The notes under the pieces: generated by a model
Told to the model about the DNA's origin: nothing
Databases searched by the model: none
Seen by the model: only the letters and a program-made list of their open reading frames with translations
Position numbers and translations under genes: made by a program
NCBI RefSeq assembly: GCF_944324935.1
Contig: NZ_CALUYG010000018.1
Coordinates: 1 to 52,202, forward strand
Source of the DNA: an uncultured Desulfovibrio sp.
GTDB lineage: Bacteria; Desulfobacterota; Desulfovibrionia; Desulfovibrionales; Desulfovibrionaceae
Reading direction: 5' to 3'
Length of the DNA: 52,202 nucleotides
Part shown: positions 40,377-48,985 of the stretch, one piece after another
How the letters are laid out: the number at the start of each line of letters is the position of its first letter
Position numbering within the stretch: position 1 is the first letter of the stretch

Positions 40377-41888
40377 TCACCTCGTGTAATGGCTGACCAG
40401 CGCCCGGACAAGGGCGGGGATGGTGTATTCTTCCGGCATGATGTGGCAGGGCAGGCCGTGGGCTTCCAGCGTTTTTGCCGTCACCGGACCGATGGCCGCC
40501 AGACGGACCTCAGGATGGGCACGCAGCGTCTCCGCCGGGATGAGCGAGAGGAAGTTCTCCACCGTGGAAGAAGAGCCGAAGGTGACGCAGTCCAGACGGC
40601 CGGTCCGCATGCGCTCCAGCACCTCGTCCTTGCGGGCGGCGGCGGGCACGGTCTCGTAAGCGGAGATGACGTCCACCTGCGCCCCGGCCTTGCGCAGTTC
40701 TTCCGGCAGGACCTCGCGGGCCCTGGCCGCGCGCGGGAGCAGCATGCGGACGCCGTCCACCCCGCCACGGGCCAGCAGCCCTTCCACCACGCCCTCGGCC
40801 ACATAGCGCTCGGGGATGAAGTCGGGCCGGATGCCGCGCGCCTCCAGCGCTTCGGCCGTGGCCGGCCCGATGGCGGCCACGCGGCAGAGCCCCAGGGCCC
40901 GGCTGTCCTTGCCGGCGGCCTCCAGCCGCGACCAGAACCAGCGAACGCCGTTGACCGAGGTGAAGATCAGCCAGGCATATTCCGACAGACGCTCGATGGC
41001 GGCATCCAGTTCGGCGTAGTCGGGCAGGGGGCGGATCTCGATGGTGGGGCACTGGATGACGTCCGCGCCGAGCCGGGCAAGTTCCTGTGCCAGGCCGCTG
41101 GCCTGTTCCCGGGCGCGGGTCACCACCACGCTGCGCCCGAAGAGGGGGCGCTGTTCGAACCAGCCCAGCTGGTCATGCAGGGAGCAGACCTTGCCTACCA
41201 CGATGACCGAGGGATTGCTGAAGCCCTGATCCACGGCGGCCTGGGGCAGCGCCGCGAGCGTGACCACCAGGCTGCGCTGTCGGGGTGTCGTCCCCCGGTA
41301 GACCAGCGCGGCCGGGGTGGCCGGGTCCATACCGGCGGCAAGCAGGTTGCGGGCGATGTCCGGCAGGTTCTTCATGCCCATGACGAAGACCAGGGTGGAG
41401 GCGCTGTGCGCGAGCGCCTGCCAGTTGTGGACGGAGCCGGGCTTGTCGGGGTTCTCGTGTCCGGTGATGATGGTGACGGAGCTGGCGAAATTGCGGTGCG
41501 TCAGCGGTATGCCCGCATAGGCCGGGGCCGCGATGGTGCTGCTGATGCCGGGCACTTCCTCGAAGGGGACGCCCGCTTCCAGCAGGGCCTCGGCCTCTTC
41601 GCCGCCACGGCCGAAAATGTAGGGATCGCCGCCCTTGAGGCGGGCCACCACCTTGCCCTCGCGGGCCTTTTCCACCAGCAGCCGGTTGATGCCGTCCTGG
41701 GGCAGGGCATGGTCGCCCGCCACCTTGCCCACATAGATCAGTTCGGCGTCCTTGCGGGCATGGGCCAGCAGGGCGTCATTGGCCAGCGCGTCATAGATCA
41801 CCACATCCGCCGCCGCCAGGCAGTCGCGTCCCCGCAGGGTGAACAATCCCGGATCGCCCGGCCCCGCACCGATAAGATACACTTTCAT
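40377..41888 (-). CDS. cobA-hemD: Uroporphyrinogen-III C-methyltransferase / uroporphyrinogen-III synthase fusion
   Basis: The 503-residue bifunctional enzyme makes uroporphyrinogen III and methylates it to precorrin-2 for siroheme, the alternative heme route and cobalamin. Residues 1-245 are the SAM-dependent methyltransferase: YLIGAGPGDPGLFTLRG, VARLKGGDPYIFGRGGEEAEAL, PLTHRNFASSVTIITGH and FVMGMKNL. Residues 250-500 are the two-lobe synthase (VVVTRAREQASGLAQEL, IFTSVNGVRWFW, AAIGPATAEAL, and FGSSSTVENFL). Fused CobA-HemD is typical of Desulfovibrio-type sulfate reducers, which need siroheme for sulfite reductase. It begins at the 41888 ATG, 1 bp after the pepA stop region, so pepA, cobA-hemD and purN are one operon. 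Confidence 0.96.
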   Translation of the reverse strand: MKVYLIGAGPGDPGLFTLRGRDCLAAADVVIYDALANDALLAHARKDAELIYVGKVAGDHALPQDGINRLLVEKAREGKVVARLKGGDPYIFGRGGEEAEALLEAGVPFEEVPGISSTIAAPAYAGIPLTHRNFASSVTIITGHENPDKPGSVHNWQALAHSASTLVFVMGMKNLPDIARNLLAAGMDPATPAALVYRGTTPRQRSLVVTLAALPQAAVDQGFSNPSVIVVGKVCSLHDQLGWFEQRPLFGRSVVVTRAREQASGLAQELARLGADVIQCPTIEIRPLPDYAELDAAIERLSEYAWLIFTSVNGVRWFWSRLEAAGKDSRALGLCRVAAIGPATAEALEARGIRPDFIPERYVAEGVVEGLLARGGVDGVRMLLPRAARAREVLPEELRKAGAQVDVISAYETVPAAARKDEVLERMRTGRLDCVTFGSSSTVENFLSLIPAETLRAHPEVRLAAIGPVTAKTLEAHGLPCHIMPEEYTIPALVRALVSHYTR

Positions 41889-43391
41889 CTAGATGCCTCC
41901 TCTGGCCAGTTCCAGCAGGGTACGCGTGCCGAAGCCCGTGGCCCCCGCAGCGCCCAGGGGCTGTTCGCTGTCGGCCCAGTCCACCCCGGCGATGTCGAGA
42001 TGGGCCCAGCGCACGCCTTCCCGCAGGAAATGCTTGAGGAAGAGCGCGGCATGGATGGCGCCGCCTTCGCGGGGGCCCATGTGGCAGATGTCGGCCACCT
42101 GGCTTTTGAGATTCTTTTCATACCCCTTCCAGAGCGGCAGCCGCCAGAGATGTTCCCCGCCCAGTTCCGCGCCGGCCGTCAGGCGCTCGGCAAGGGCGTC
42201 GTCATCGGTGAACAGGCCGGCCACCTCGCCGCCAAGGGCCACGGCGCAGGCGCCGGTGAGGGTGGCGATGTCCACCACGGCGGCGGGCGTCCACATCTTC
42301 TGGGCGTAATGCAGGGCGTCGCAGAGCACGAGCCGCCCTTCGGCGTCGGTATTCTGGATCTCCACCGTGTCGCCGGACGCGGCGCGCACCACATCGCCGG
42401 GGCGACAGGCGTTGCCGTCGGGCATGTTCTCGGCGCAGGCCATGAGGCCGACGACCCGGCGGGGGGTCCCCTCTTCGGCCAGGGCCACCAGCACGGCCAG
42501 TACGTCGGCCGCGCCGGTCATGTCGCATTTCATGGTGTGCATCCTGGCCCCGGGCTTGATGCAGATGCCGCCGGTATCGAAGGTGATGCCCTTGCCCACC
42601 AGCACCAGCGGCTTGTCCCGCTCGTGTCCTTCAGGCGCGTGCTCCAGCACCACGAGACGCGGCGGCCGCGCGGAGCCCTGCCCCACGGCCAGCAGCGCGC
42701 CCATGTTTTCGGCGCGCATGGCCTCCTCGTCCAGCACCGTGCAGGCAAGGCCCACGCCGCGGGCGATGCGCTCGGCGCGTTCGGCCAGATCGGCCGGGGC
42801 CAGCATGTTGGGCGGGGTGTTGGCCAGGTCCCGCGCCAGCATGACGGCCTGGGCCGCCCGCTCGCCGCGGCGCGCCGCCTCGCGGGAGGCGTCCGGCACA
42901 TAGTCGCCGTCAAAGGCGAAGGTGAGCCAGCGGGGCTCGCGGGGCGCGTCGGGATCTTCCTTTTTCAGATCCCGGAAGGCATAGAGCGCCAGCAGCGCGG
43001 CATAGGCGCTCTCTTCCACGAGGCGATCCCGGCCGCCGGGCAGACGGGAGAGCAGGGCTTCCGGCAGCAGCAGGCTTTCCGCCTCCAGCGCGCGGCAGCG
43101 GCGCACGGCCGCGGCCAGGGCCTCGCGCAGGACGGCGGGCGTGAAGTCTTCGGCCTTGCCGAGCCCGACGGCGAGCACGCGCGGGACGTTCTGCTGCGGA
43201 TGGCCGTGCAGCAGGGCCAGTTCATCCTTTTTGCCGCGAAAGTCGCGCGCGGCGGGCGCAATGGCCAGCCACGGGGCGGCCTTGTCCAGCAGGGGGCTGG
43301 TCTCGTGCAGGTTTTCCCCCTGGAAGACGGGGGCGAGCAGAACCTCGGTTTTCCAGTGATCCGGCCCGAGGCATTGAAAGCGCAGTTCCAT
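41889..43391 (-). CDS. pepA: Leucyl aminopeptidase (M17)
   Basis: PepA is a hexameric two-metal aminopeptidase of the cytosol. The 500-residue product has a divergent N-terminal domain (to about residue 165) and a conserved catalytic domain. GKGITFDTGGICIKPG holds the first metal ligands (Lys, Asp), MKCDMTGAADVL another Asp, and EIQNTDAEGRLVLCDAL is the M17 signature with the Asp-Ala-Glu-Gly-Arg core. The ATG at 43391 has GGAG 8 nt upstream; open frame further upstream lies in the promoter. It heads the operon with cobA-hemD and purN and is divergent from hemW. Confidence 0.95.
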   Translation of the reverse strand: MELRFQCLGPDHWKTEVLLAPVFQGENLHETSPLLDKAAPWLAIAPAARDFRGKKDELALLHGHPQQNVPRVLAVGLGKAEDFTPAVLREALAAAVRRCRALEAESLLLPEALLSRLPGGRDRLVEESAYAALLALYAFRDLKKEDPDAPREPRWLTFAFDGDYVPDASREAARRGERAAQAVMLARDLANTPPNMLAPADLAERAERIARGVGLACTVLDEEAMRAENMGALLAVGQGSARPPRLVVLEHAPEGHERDKPLVLVGKGITFDTGGICIKPGARMHTMKCDMTGAADVLAVLVALAEEGTPRRVVGLMACAENMPDGNACRPGDVVRAASGDTVEIQNTDAEGRLVLCDALHYAQKMWTPAAVVDIATLTGACAVALGGEVAGLFTDDDALAERLTAGAELGGEHLWRLPLWKGYEKNLKSQVADICHMGPREGGAIHAALFLKHFLREGVRWAHLDIAGVDWADSEQPLGAAGATGFGTRTLLELARGGI

Positions 43392-43433
43392 AGTCCATCT
43401 CCGTAAGCTGCGGATTGCCTTTTGAGAAAGGGG

Positions 43434-43462
43434 AATATACGCTGGACAACGCCGTTTGCCAA
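43434..43462 (-). promoter_or_regulatory. Sigma-70-type promoter of pepA-cobA-hemD-purN
   Basis: On the minus strand TTGGCA (43462-43457) and TATATT (43439-43434) lie 17 bp apart, 4/6 and 5/6 matches. The start point is about 36 nt before the pepA ATG. Confidence 0.7.
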
Positions 43463-43559
43463 GCTTGCCCCGCAAGGGACATGGAACGGCTCGTATTTTG
43501 CAAGATCCGTTATCGACCTTTGGACGTCATTTTTTCGACGCTGTTCACGGACATTCCCC

Positions 43560-44858
43560 ATGCTTGTGTATATTCACGTTCCTTTTTGCCGGACTCGCTG
43601 CAACTACTGCGCCTTTTATTCCATGCCCCTGGGACGGGGCGTCTCGGCCGGCCAGTCGCCGGCCGTGCGCGACTATGTGGACAGCCTCTTTCTGGAGCTG
43701 GCCCTCTGGGGGGACCGGCTCAAGGGCAAGGAGGTGCATTCGGTCTTTTTCGGCGGCGGCACGCCGAGCCTCCTGCCGCCGCGCATCATCGAAAGCATCC
43801 TCGACCGTCTGCACAAGGCCTTTGCCTGGGCCCCCAAGGCCGAGGTGACGCTGGAGGCCAATCCCGAATCCCTGCGGGGCGGGCACATCACCACCCAGTA
43901 CCTCCAGGCCGGCATCAACCGGCTCTCCATCGGCCTGCAGACGCTGGACGACACCCTGCTGCGCATGCTGGGACGGCCCCACAAGGCACAGGACAGCCTG
44001 CATGCCGTGTTCATGGCCCGTGAGGCGGGCTGCGCCAATATCAGCGTCGATCTCATGTGGGGGCTGCCGGGACAGGGCGTGCGCCAGTGGCTGCAGACGC
44101 TCAAGGACGTCTGCCGCATGGCGCCTGACCATATCTCCTCCTACGGGCTGACGCTGGAGCCGGGCTCGCCCCTGGAACAGGACTGCGCCTCGGGCAAGCT
44201 GACCCTGCCGCCGGAGCGGGATCAGAACCTCATGTTCTCCGAGGGAGCGGCCTTTCTGGAAAGCCACGGCTATCTGCATTACGAGATCTCCAATTTCGCG
44301 CGCATGGGCTTCCAGTGCCGCCACAACCTCGGTTACTGGGAAGGGGCGGACTATCTGGGGCTGGGGCCTTCGGCCACCTCCACCATCGACGGTCGCCGCT
44401 GGACCAACCCCGCCGGACAGCGCGCATGGGACGCGGGCATCCACGCCGGCACGCTGGACGCTCAGGCGGAGATCCTCACGCCGAAGATCCGCATCCTCGA
44501 GCTGCTCATGCTGCGCCTGCGCACGGCACGGGGCCTGCGCCTCAAGGATTACAAGGAGCTTACCGGGCGGGACTTCATGCGCGATCACCAGCGGCTCATC
44601 CAGGCGCTGCACGAGAACCGGCTGGTGCGCCTGCGCGACGGCTATCTGCGCCTGACGCGCAGCGGCATGCTGGTGTCCAATTCCATCCTGCGCAATCTTT
44701 TTGAACGCACGGGCGCGCTGCTGGATCAGCTGCCCGCCGAAGCCGCCGCGGCCCTGCAGCAGCGGCAGGCACGGCTGGAGGCCGCCAAAAGCGAACTGCC
44801 CGACGATGACGAGCCCAAGCCCATCAACTGGGAACGGGTGGGGGAACGACGGGAGTAG
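43560..44858 (+). CDS. hemW: HemW-type radical SAM protein (CPO-III-like)
   Basis: HemW is a radical-SAM heme chaperone related to oxygen-independent coproporphyrinogen oxidase. The 432-residue protein has VYIHVPFCRTRCNYCAFYS, with the Cys-x3-Cys-x2-Cys cluster followed by Ala-Phe-Tyr rather than the extra Cys of HemN, which points to HemW. FFGGGTPSLLPP, LEANPESL, GINRLSIGLQTLDD and SSYGLTLEPGSPL follow. The C-terminus has the HemN_C-like region (LGLGPSATSTIDGRRWTNPAG; ILELLMLRLRTARGL). Start at 43560 has only a weak site; longer starts further upstream are not supported by conserved sequence. It may serve the many heme proteins of this organism. Confidence 0.93.
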   Translation: MLVYIHVPFCRTRCNYCAFYSMPLGRGVSAGQSPAVRDYVDSLFLELALWGDRLKGKEVHSVFFGGGTPSLLPPRIIESILDRLHKAFAWAPKAEVTLEANPESLRGGHITTQYLQAGINRLSIGLQTLDDTLLRMLGRPHKAQDSLHAVFMAREAGCANISVDLMWGLPGQGVRQWLQTLKDVCRMAPDHISSYGLTLEPGSPLEQDCASGKLTLPPERDQNLMFSEGAAFLESHGYLHYEISNFARMGFQCRHNLGYWEGADYLGLGPSATSTIDGRRWTNPAGQRAWDAGIHAGTLDAQAEILTPKIRILELLMLRLRTARGLRLKDYKELTGRDFMRDHQRLIQALHENRLVRLRDGYLRLTRSGMLVSNSILRNLFERTGALLDQLPAEAAAALQQRQARLEAAKSELPDDDEPKPINWERVGERRE

Positions 44859-44882
44859 ACGGCTCCCGCACATGACGGCAGG

Positions 44883-44923
44883 GCGCGGTACGGGGAAAGA
44901 GCTTCGTGCCGCGCTTCGTTTTT
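44883..44923 (+). terminator. Intrinsic terminator of hemW
   Basis: GCGCGGTACG pairs with CGTGCCGCGC (one G-T pair) around a 12-nt loop. TTCG then five T follow. It is 24 bp beyond the hemW stop. The 260 bp after it show GC-rich sequence without a supportable gene. Confidence 0.7.
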
Positions 44924-45187
44924 GTCGCAAAGCCTACGTCGTCTGCCGGGAGGCCGGGGGATGCCGCCGCGTCCTGTGCGACGACGCCCCGGGGCGGGGA
45001 CCGTCCCCCAGTCAATGCGGGGAGTCCTCCCCGGGGCTGGACCCATTACCGGACGATCTGCTCCGACCGTTTGTTTTCCATAACTTTTGGGAAAATAACG
45101 CACGCTGTTCCCTGAAAGGAGGTCTCGTCCGCCACTCCCCGTCCGCAAGGAGCGGATGGTGGAGAAGATGGGGAGGTTGAGGAGGAC

Positions 45188-45262
45188 GTCCCCTTCCCCG
45201 GCGCGCCTTTGCCGGAGGAGCGTCAGGGACAGGAGGCGACCCCGCTCCCAACGGCAAGCGGG
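45188..45262 (-). repeat. Intergenic repeat, family 2, copy D
   Basis: On the minus strand GCCGTTGGGAGCGGG is followed by CCGGCAAAGGCGCGCCGGGG and GAAGGGG, closest to copy B (GCCGTTGGGACGGG; CCGGCAAACGCGCTCTGG). The core is at 45188-45207. It lies in the 546-bp gap between convergent hemW and the glycosyltransferase gene. Confidence 0.7.
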
Positions 45263-45358
45263 GTGCTTGTGGCGTGTGCGTCGTGTTTATTGGAAGTGTT
45301 CAACCTTGTGCTGACATGCCCCGGGCGATACAGGGAGCTGACAGGCATCGACGGCGAA

Positions 45359-45382
45359 GCGAAGGGGGGATCCCCCCCTTCG
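45359..45382 (-). terminator. Perfect 24-bp palindrome after the glycosyltransferase cluster
   Basis: GCGAAGGGGGGA and TCCCCCCTTCGC are exact complements, 22 bp beyond the stop at 45405. No T-run follows, so it may be a transcript-end hairpin or a binding site. A sequence CCGTCGATGCC shared with the 12.2-kb repeat region lies beside it. Confidence 0.45.
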
Positions 45383-45404
45383 CAAAACGTAATACGTCCT
45401 GAGC

Positions 45405-47621
45405 CTAACGGATGCCGCAAGCCTCCGCCGGCAGGAATTCTTCCAGTCCGGCACGCCGTTCCAGCGCCCGGCGGGCATCGTCCGCCACACGGGCCCGCTG
45501 GCCGAGCCGGGCGTGCAGATGCGCCATGCGTAGCCAGGGCTGCCAGTCCAGTTCATCATGCTGCGCGGCGAGCCGGTAGTGCAGCAGGGCTTCGGGCAGG
45601 CGTCCCGCGCCCTCATGCAGCAGGCCACGATAAAGGGCGAACCAGCCCGCCTCCTCCGGCCAGCGGGCCTCAAGGGCCGCCAGACCGGCAGCCTCGGGCG
45701 AGCGGAAAGAGGCCGTGCCGGCAAGGATCTCATGCGCCTTGACCACAGAACTCGCCGGAAAGATGCCCGTACGCCGGATGACCATCTGGGAAAGGGCCTC
45801 CATCTCTTCGTCCTCGGCCAGCGGCGACGGCGCCGGGACGGCGCGCACGAGCCCCGTGCGCGGCAGGCTGCGGCGGATGGCGCCTTCTTCCAGACAGCCC
45901 AGCCAGAACAGCCAGTCCGTCAGGCCCAGCGGCTGACAGTCCCGCATGCCGCCCACGGCCTGCCAGAGAAAGCGGCGGATGAGCAGACAGGCTTCCGCCT
46001 CTTCCCGGCCCAGCTTCAGCGTGCGGAAGCCGCGGGGCTTCCAGGGCTGGCCGTCCGGTCCCTGGGCGCGCGCGCTGATGCAGCTGATCTCGGGCTGATG
46101 GCGGACGGCCTGCCGCGGCGCTTCCAGCATGTCCTCGCGCAGCACGTCTCCGGCCAGCAGGGGGAGCAGCCACTGAGGGGCGCGGCCGTCAGCGCCGGGG
46201 GCCTCGGCCGCCGCGTTCCAGGCGGCGCAGGTCCCGGCATCGTCCGCCAGCGACAGGGTCAGCAGGGCGGGGGCGTCCGCATAGGCGGCACGGGCTTCCT
46301 CCCAGGTGCGCCGGACAAGATCGAGCCAGTCCGCCGGCCCGGCCGCGGCCACCTCCGGGCAGAGGGCAAGGCCGCCGCGGTACTGCTGCCGTAACAGGCT
46401 GTGCAGTCCGGCTGCCAGCGTATCGGCGGACGGCGTGGCGGCGGAGACGGGCGGGGCCAGCAGGGGGCGTACCGTGGCGGGGGTGGGGCCTTCCACCTCC
46501 AGCACGGGCCGCGGCGGTGGCAGGGAGCCGTTGCGGGCGGTGAGCACCTCGCCCATGAAGGCATGCAGACGCCGCATCTTGCCCTTCCAGGAGCAGTGCT
46601 CCTCGGCATACCGCCGCATCTGGCGGCGGATGTCCGGCTGTTCTTCGGGCAGGCGGGCCAGGCGCAGCACCATGTCCATATCGATGGGGCTTTCATCGGC
46701 GGGCACGGCGGCGGCAAAGGGCGGCAGCGGCATGAAGTCCACATCGCTGCCGCTGAAAAAGAAGGGCAGCCCCTGCAGGCAGTATTCACGATGCTTGAGG
46801 GCGGCGTACTGGAACATGTTGGTGCGGTGGCGGCCCAGGGCGCCCACGCCCACATGGCAGGTTGCGGCAAGCTGCCAGAGCGTGTCCTGATCGAGCTGGC
46901 CGTGGACGCGCACGGCATCTCCCAGCTCCCATTGCCGGACAAGATGCCGGTATTTCTCCAGATCCGGCCCCTCACCGGCAAGATGCAGCACGAAGCGCTC
47001 CCCGCCCCGGTAGCGCGCCATGCCGAGCAGCAGACGTTCCAGCCCGTGCCAGTGGGAAAAGTGCGCGGCGCTCAGCAGATGGACGGCATCCTGCGGCGGA
47101 TGGAAGTCCAGAGGAGGGACGGACTCCGGTTCGATGCCGTTGCCCAGCATGAAGGTGGGGACGGGATGATCGATGCGCGAGAGTTCGTAGCGGTTGATCT
47201 CGTCCGTCACGCCGCTGAAACCTGCCGCATGGGCCAGGGAGGCTTTGCCCCACAGCCGTTCATTGACCAGCTCCTGGTGGCGCAGCTCCGTTTCCTCGAT
47301 GGTGTTGTGCTCGAAGATGACCGGCGGCGCGGCGCGCATGAAGCGCAGCAGCTGGCGCGTGGCGCAGGGATAGCGGAAAAAGATGATGTCCGGGCGCAGG
47401 CTCTCGGCCAGGGCCTGGGCGGCGCTCATGTAAGTGGCGCGGTCAAAGGGCCGGCACAGGCAGCGGAAACTGTATCCGCGCATCTCCTGCGGCGTGCCCG
47501 GGCCGAGCACGACGCCGTGCGTGTCCGGCTCGAGCTCGCGCAGGTGGCGGACTTCGGCATCGAATTTCTTGAGCAGCTGGGGCAGGGTGTTCAGGAGAAC
47601 GGCCAGGCAGAGGATGCGCAT
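45405..47621 (-). CDS. Multidomain glycosyltransferase (GT4-like, with a second region and TPR tail)
   Basis: The 738-residue protein is a probable glycan-assembly enzyme. Residues 1-375 resemble a GT-B/GT4 glycosyltransferase: ILCLAVLLNTLPQLL at the start, VIFEHNTIEETELRHQEL, GNGIEPESVPPLDF, and HLLSAAHFSHWHGLERLLLG with LHLAGEGPDLEKYRHLV before the sugar-nucleotide site. Residues 395-610 look like a degenerate GT2-type region lacking a clear DxD (LAGDVLREDMLEAPRQAV; ACLLIRRFLWQAVGGM). Residues 655-725 form TPR-like helices (WFALYRGLLHEGAGRLPEALLHYRLAAQ). The start at 47621 has GGAGG 5 nt upstream. It follows the GT2 gene after 40 bp, so they are co-transcribed. Confidence 0.75.
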   Translation of the reverse strand: MRILCLAVLLNTLPQLLKKFDAEVRHLRELEPDTHGVVLGPGTPQEMRGYSFRCLCRPFDRATYMSAAQALAESLRPDIIFFRYPCATRQLLRFMRAAPPVIFEHNTIEETELRHQELVNERLWGKASLAHAAGFSGVTDEINRYELSRIDHPVPTFMLGNGIEPESVPPLDFHPPQDAVHLLSAAHFSHWHGLERLLLGMARYRGGERFVLHLAGEGPDLEKYRHLVRQWELGDAVRVHGQLDQDTLWQLAATCHVGVGALGRHRTNMFQYAALKHREYCLQGLPFFFSGSDVDFMPLPPFAAAVPADESPIDMDMVLRLARLPEEQPDIRRQMRRYAEEHCSWKGKMRRLHAFMGEVLTARNGSLPPPRPVLEVEGPTPATVRPLLAPPVSAATPSADTLAAGLHSLLRQQYRGGLALCPEVAAAGPADWLDLVRRTWEEARAAYADAPALLTLSLADDAGTCAAWNAAAEAPGADGRAPQWLLPLLAGDVLREDMLEAPRQAVRHQPEISCISARAQGPDGQPWKPRGFRTLKLGREEAEACLLIRRFLWQAVGGMRDCQPLGLTDWLFWLGCLEEGAIRRSLPRTGLVRAVPAPSPLAEDEEMEALSQMVIRRTGIFPASSVVKAHEILAGTASFRSPEAAGLAALEARWPEEAGWFALYRGLLHEGAGRLPEALLHYRLAAQHDELDWQPWLRMAHLHARLGQRARVADDARRALERRAGLEEFLPAEACGIR

Positions 47622-47661
47622 AGGACCTCCCGGGGGCGGTGGGGATGTTCGCGGGACGGGC

Positions 47662-48783
47662 TCAGCGGCGGCGCAAATAGCGATGCGCCGTCCGCAGCAT
47701 GACGTCGGGATCGACGATGAGCCGCCTGTTCAGGCTTTCAATGCTTGCCAGCAGGGAGTCGTCGTCCTGTATGCCGGGGAAGAGGGCGTGCACCTCGTCG
47801 GCCGCCCGGATGACGTCCTCGCGCAGATCGGACGGCACGACGGCGAGCGCCTCGCGCCGCTTGTAGAGGAGCCATGAGGCATAGAACAGCTGGATGGCGG
47901 CCAGGTCGGCCTGACAGCCGCGGGAGGCCTCGAGGCTGACGACCTTTTCCACGGAGCGCAGGTACTCCCGGAAGAGTTTGCGGCTCAGGGGCGGCGTGAG
48001 GTGTCCGATGACGGCGGCACAGGCCAGACTGCCCATGGCATGGGCCAGCCAGCCGGCAAATTTGCCCGACGGGGGGAAATGTTCCAGCGTATCCAGCCCG
48101 TTGCCAATGCGAAAATGCATGGCCGCGTCATGGATGTACTGGCGTACCACATTGGCGGTCATGCTTTCGCCGTGCCGCCGGTAGATGACCAGTCCGTCGG
48201 GATTGACGCCGAAGCGCCGGCCGGCAAAGAGGCAGCGCAGCCAGAAGTCCTGATCCTCGCAGGCCTTCAGGCTCGTGTCGAAGAGCCCCACGGCCCGGGC
48301 CGCCTCGCTGCGGATCATGTAGGTATGCACCGGCGAAACATTGGCGTTGCACATGTGCACGTCGATATGGTCGGCATAGAGCGGCCAGACGGCATTGGGC
48401 CGGGATCTGTCCTCGAAAAGCTGGAGACAGAGGCTGATGCTCACCGACCAGTCGGGATGGCGGGCAAAGGCGGCCAGATGGCTGGCGATGACCTGCGGCG
48501 CCAGCAGATCGTCGGCATCCAGGAACAGCAGGAAATCCCCGTGCGCCGCCTGCATGCCCGTATTGCGCGCGGCGGAGAGCCCCTGGTTCTCCTGATGGAT
48601 GTAGCGGATGCCCGGCAGGTTCGCGGCCACTTCAGCGGTATCGTCGGTGGAGCCGTCGTCCACCACGATGATCTCCACGGCCACATCCGGCCCCTGCTGC
48701 TGCCGGGCGCTCTGGACGGCAAGGGGCAAAAAGCGGGCGTAGTTGTACGCCGGTATGATGACGGAAACACAAGGCTGCTGCAT
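47662..48783 (-). CDS. Family-2 glycosyltransferase
   Basis: The 373-residue GT-A enzyme has VSVIIPAYNYARFLPLAVQSA, IIVVDDGSTDDTAEVA and QGLSAARNTGMQAAHGDFLLFLDADD, where DADD is the metal/nucleotide-sugar DxD motif near residue 95. An acceptor-side motif SLKACEDQDFWLRCLFAG (the ED pair as general base region) lies near 170. The C-terminal 150 residues are helical and unassigned. It belongs to the minus-strand cluster with the epimerase-like gene (202 bp upstream) and the multidomain glycosyltransferase. The GGGGAG site lies upstream of 48783. Confidence 0.93.
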   Translation of the reverse strand: MQQPCVSVIIPAYNYARFLPLAVQSARQQQGPDVAVEIIVVDDGSTDDTAEVAANLPGIRYIHQENQGLSAARNTGMQAAHGDFLLFLDADDLLAPQVIASHLAAFARHPDWSVSISLCLQLFEDRSRPNAVWPLYADHIDVHMCNANVSPVHTYMIRSEAARAVGLFDTSLKACEDQDFWLRCLFAGRRFGVNPDGLVIYRRHGESMTANVVRQYIHDAAMHFRIGNGLDTLEHFPPSGKFAGWLAHAMGSLACAAVIGHLTPPLSRKLFREYLRSVEKVVSLEASRGCQADLAAIQLFYASWLLYKRREALAVVPSDLREDVIRAADEVHALFPGIQDDDSLLASIESLNRRLIVDPDVMLRTAHRYLRRR

Positions 48784-48985
48784 GGTCGCGACTCTCCCCG
48801 GGAAATGGGCTGACGCCCGGCGTCGTCTGACGGCGTGCCGGACATGAGGCGGGATCCGCCGGTCCGCGGTGGCCGGGGGCGGGAGCTTCCGGCGCGGCCT
48901 GCCGGGCGGAAACGCGTTTCTGGGCTATGGGTAGCAGACTTGTTCCGCCACGGAAAGCAAAATTTTCCTGCCGGGGCCGTCAGGG

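Noticed and set aside
40389-43406. A 1005-codon open frame opposite cobA-hemD and pepA
   Set aside because: It is antisense to two certain enzymes and shows no domain of its own.
44859-45404. Possible small genes in the hemW to glycosyltransferase gap
   Set aside because: Open frames exist on both strands but none has a convincing ribosome-binding site or recognisable sequence; the gap holds a terminator, a repeat and a palindrome.
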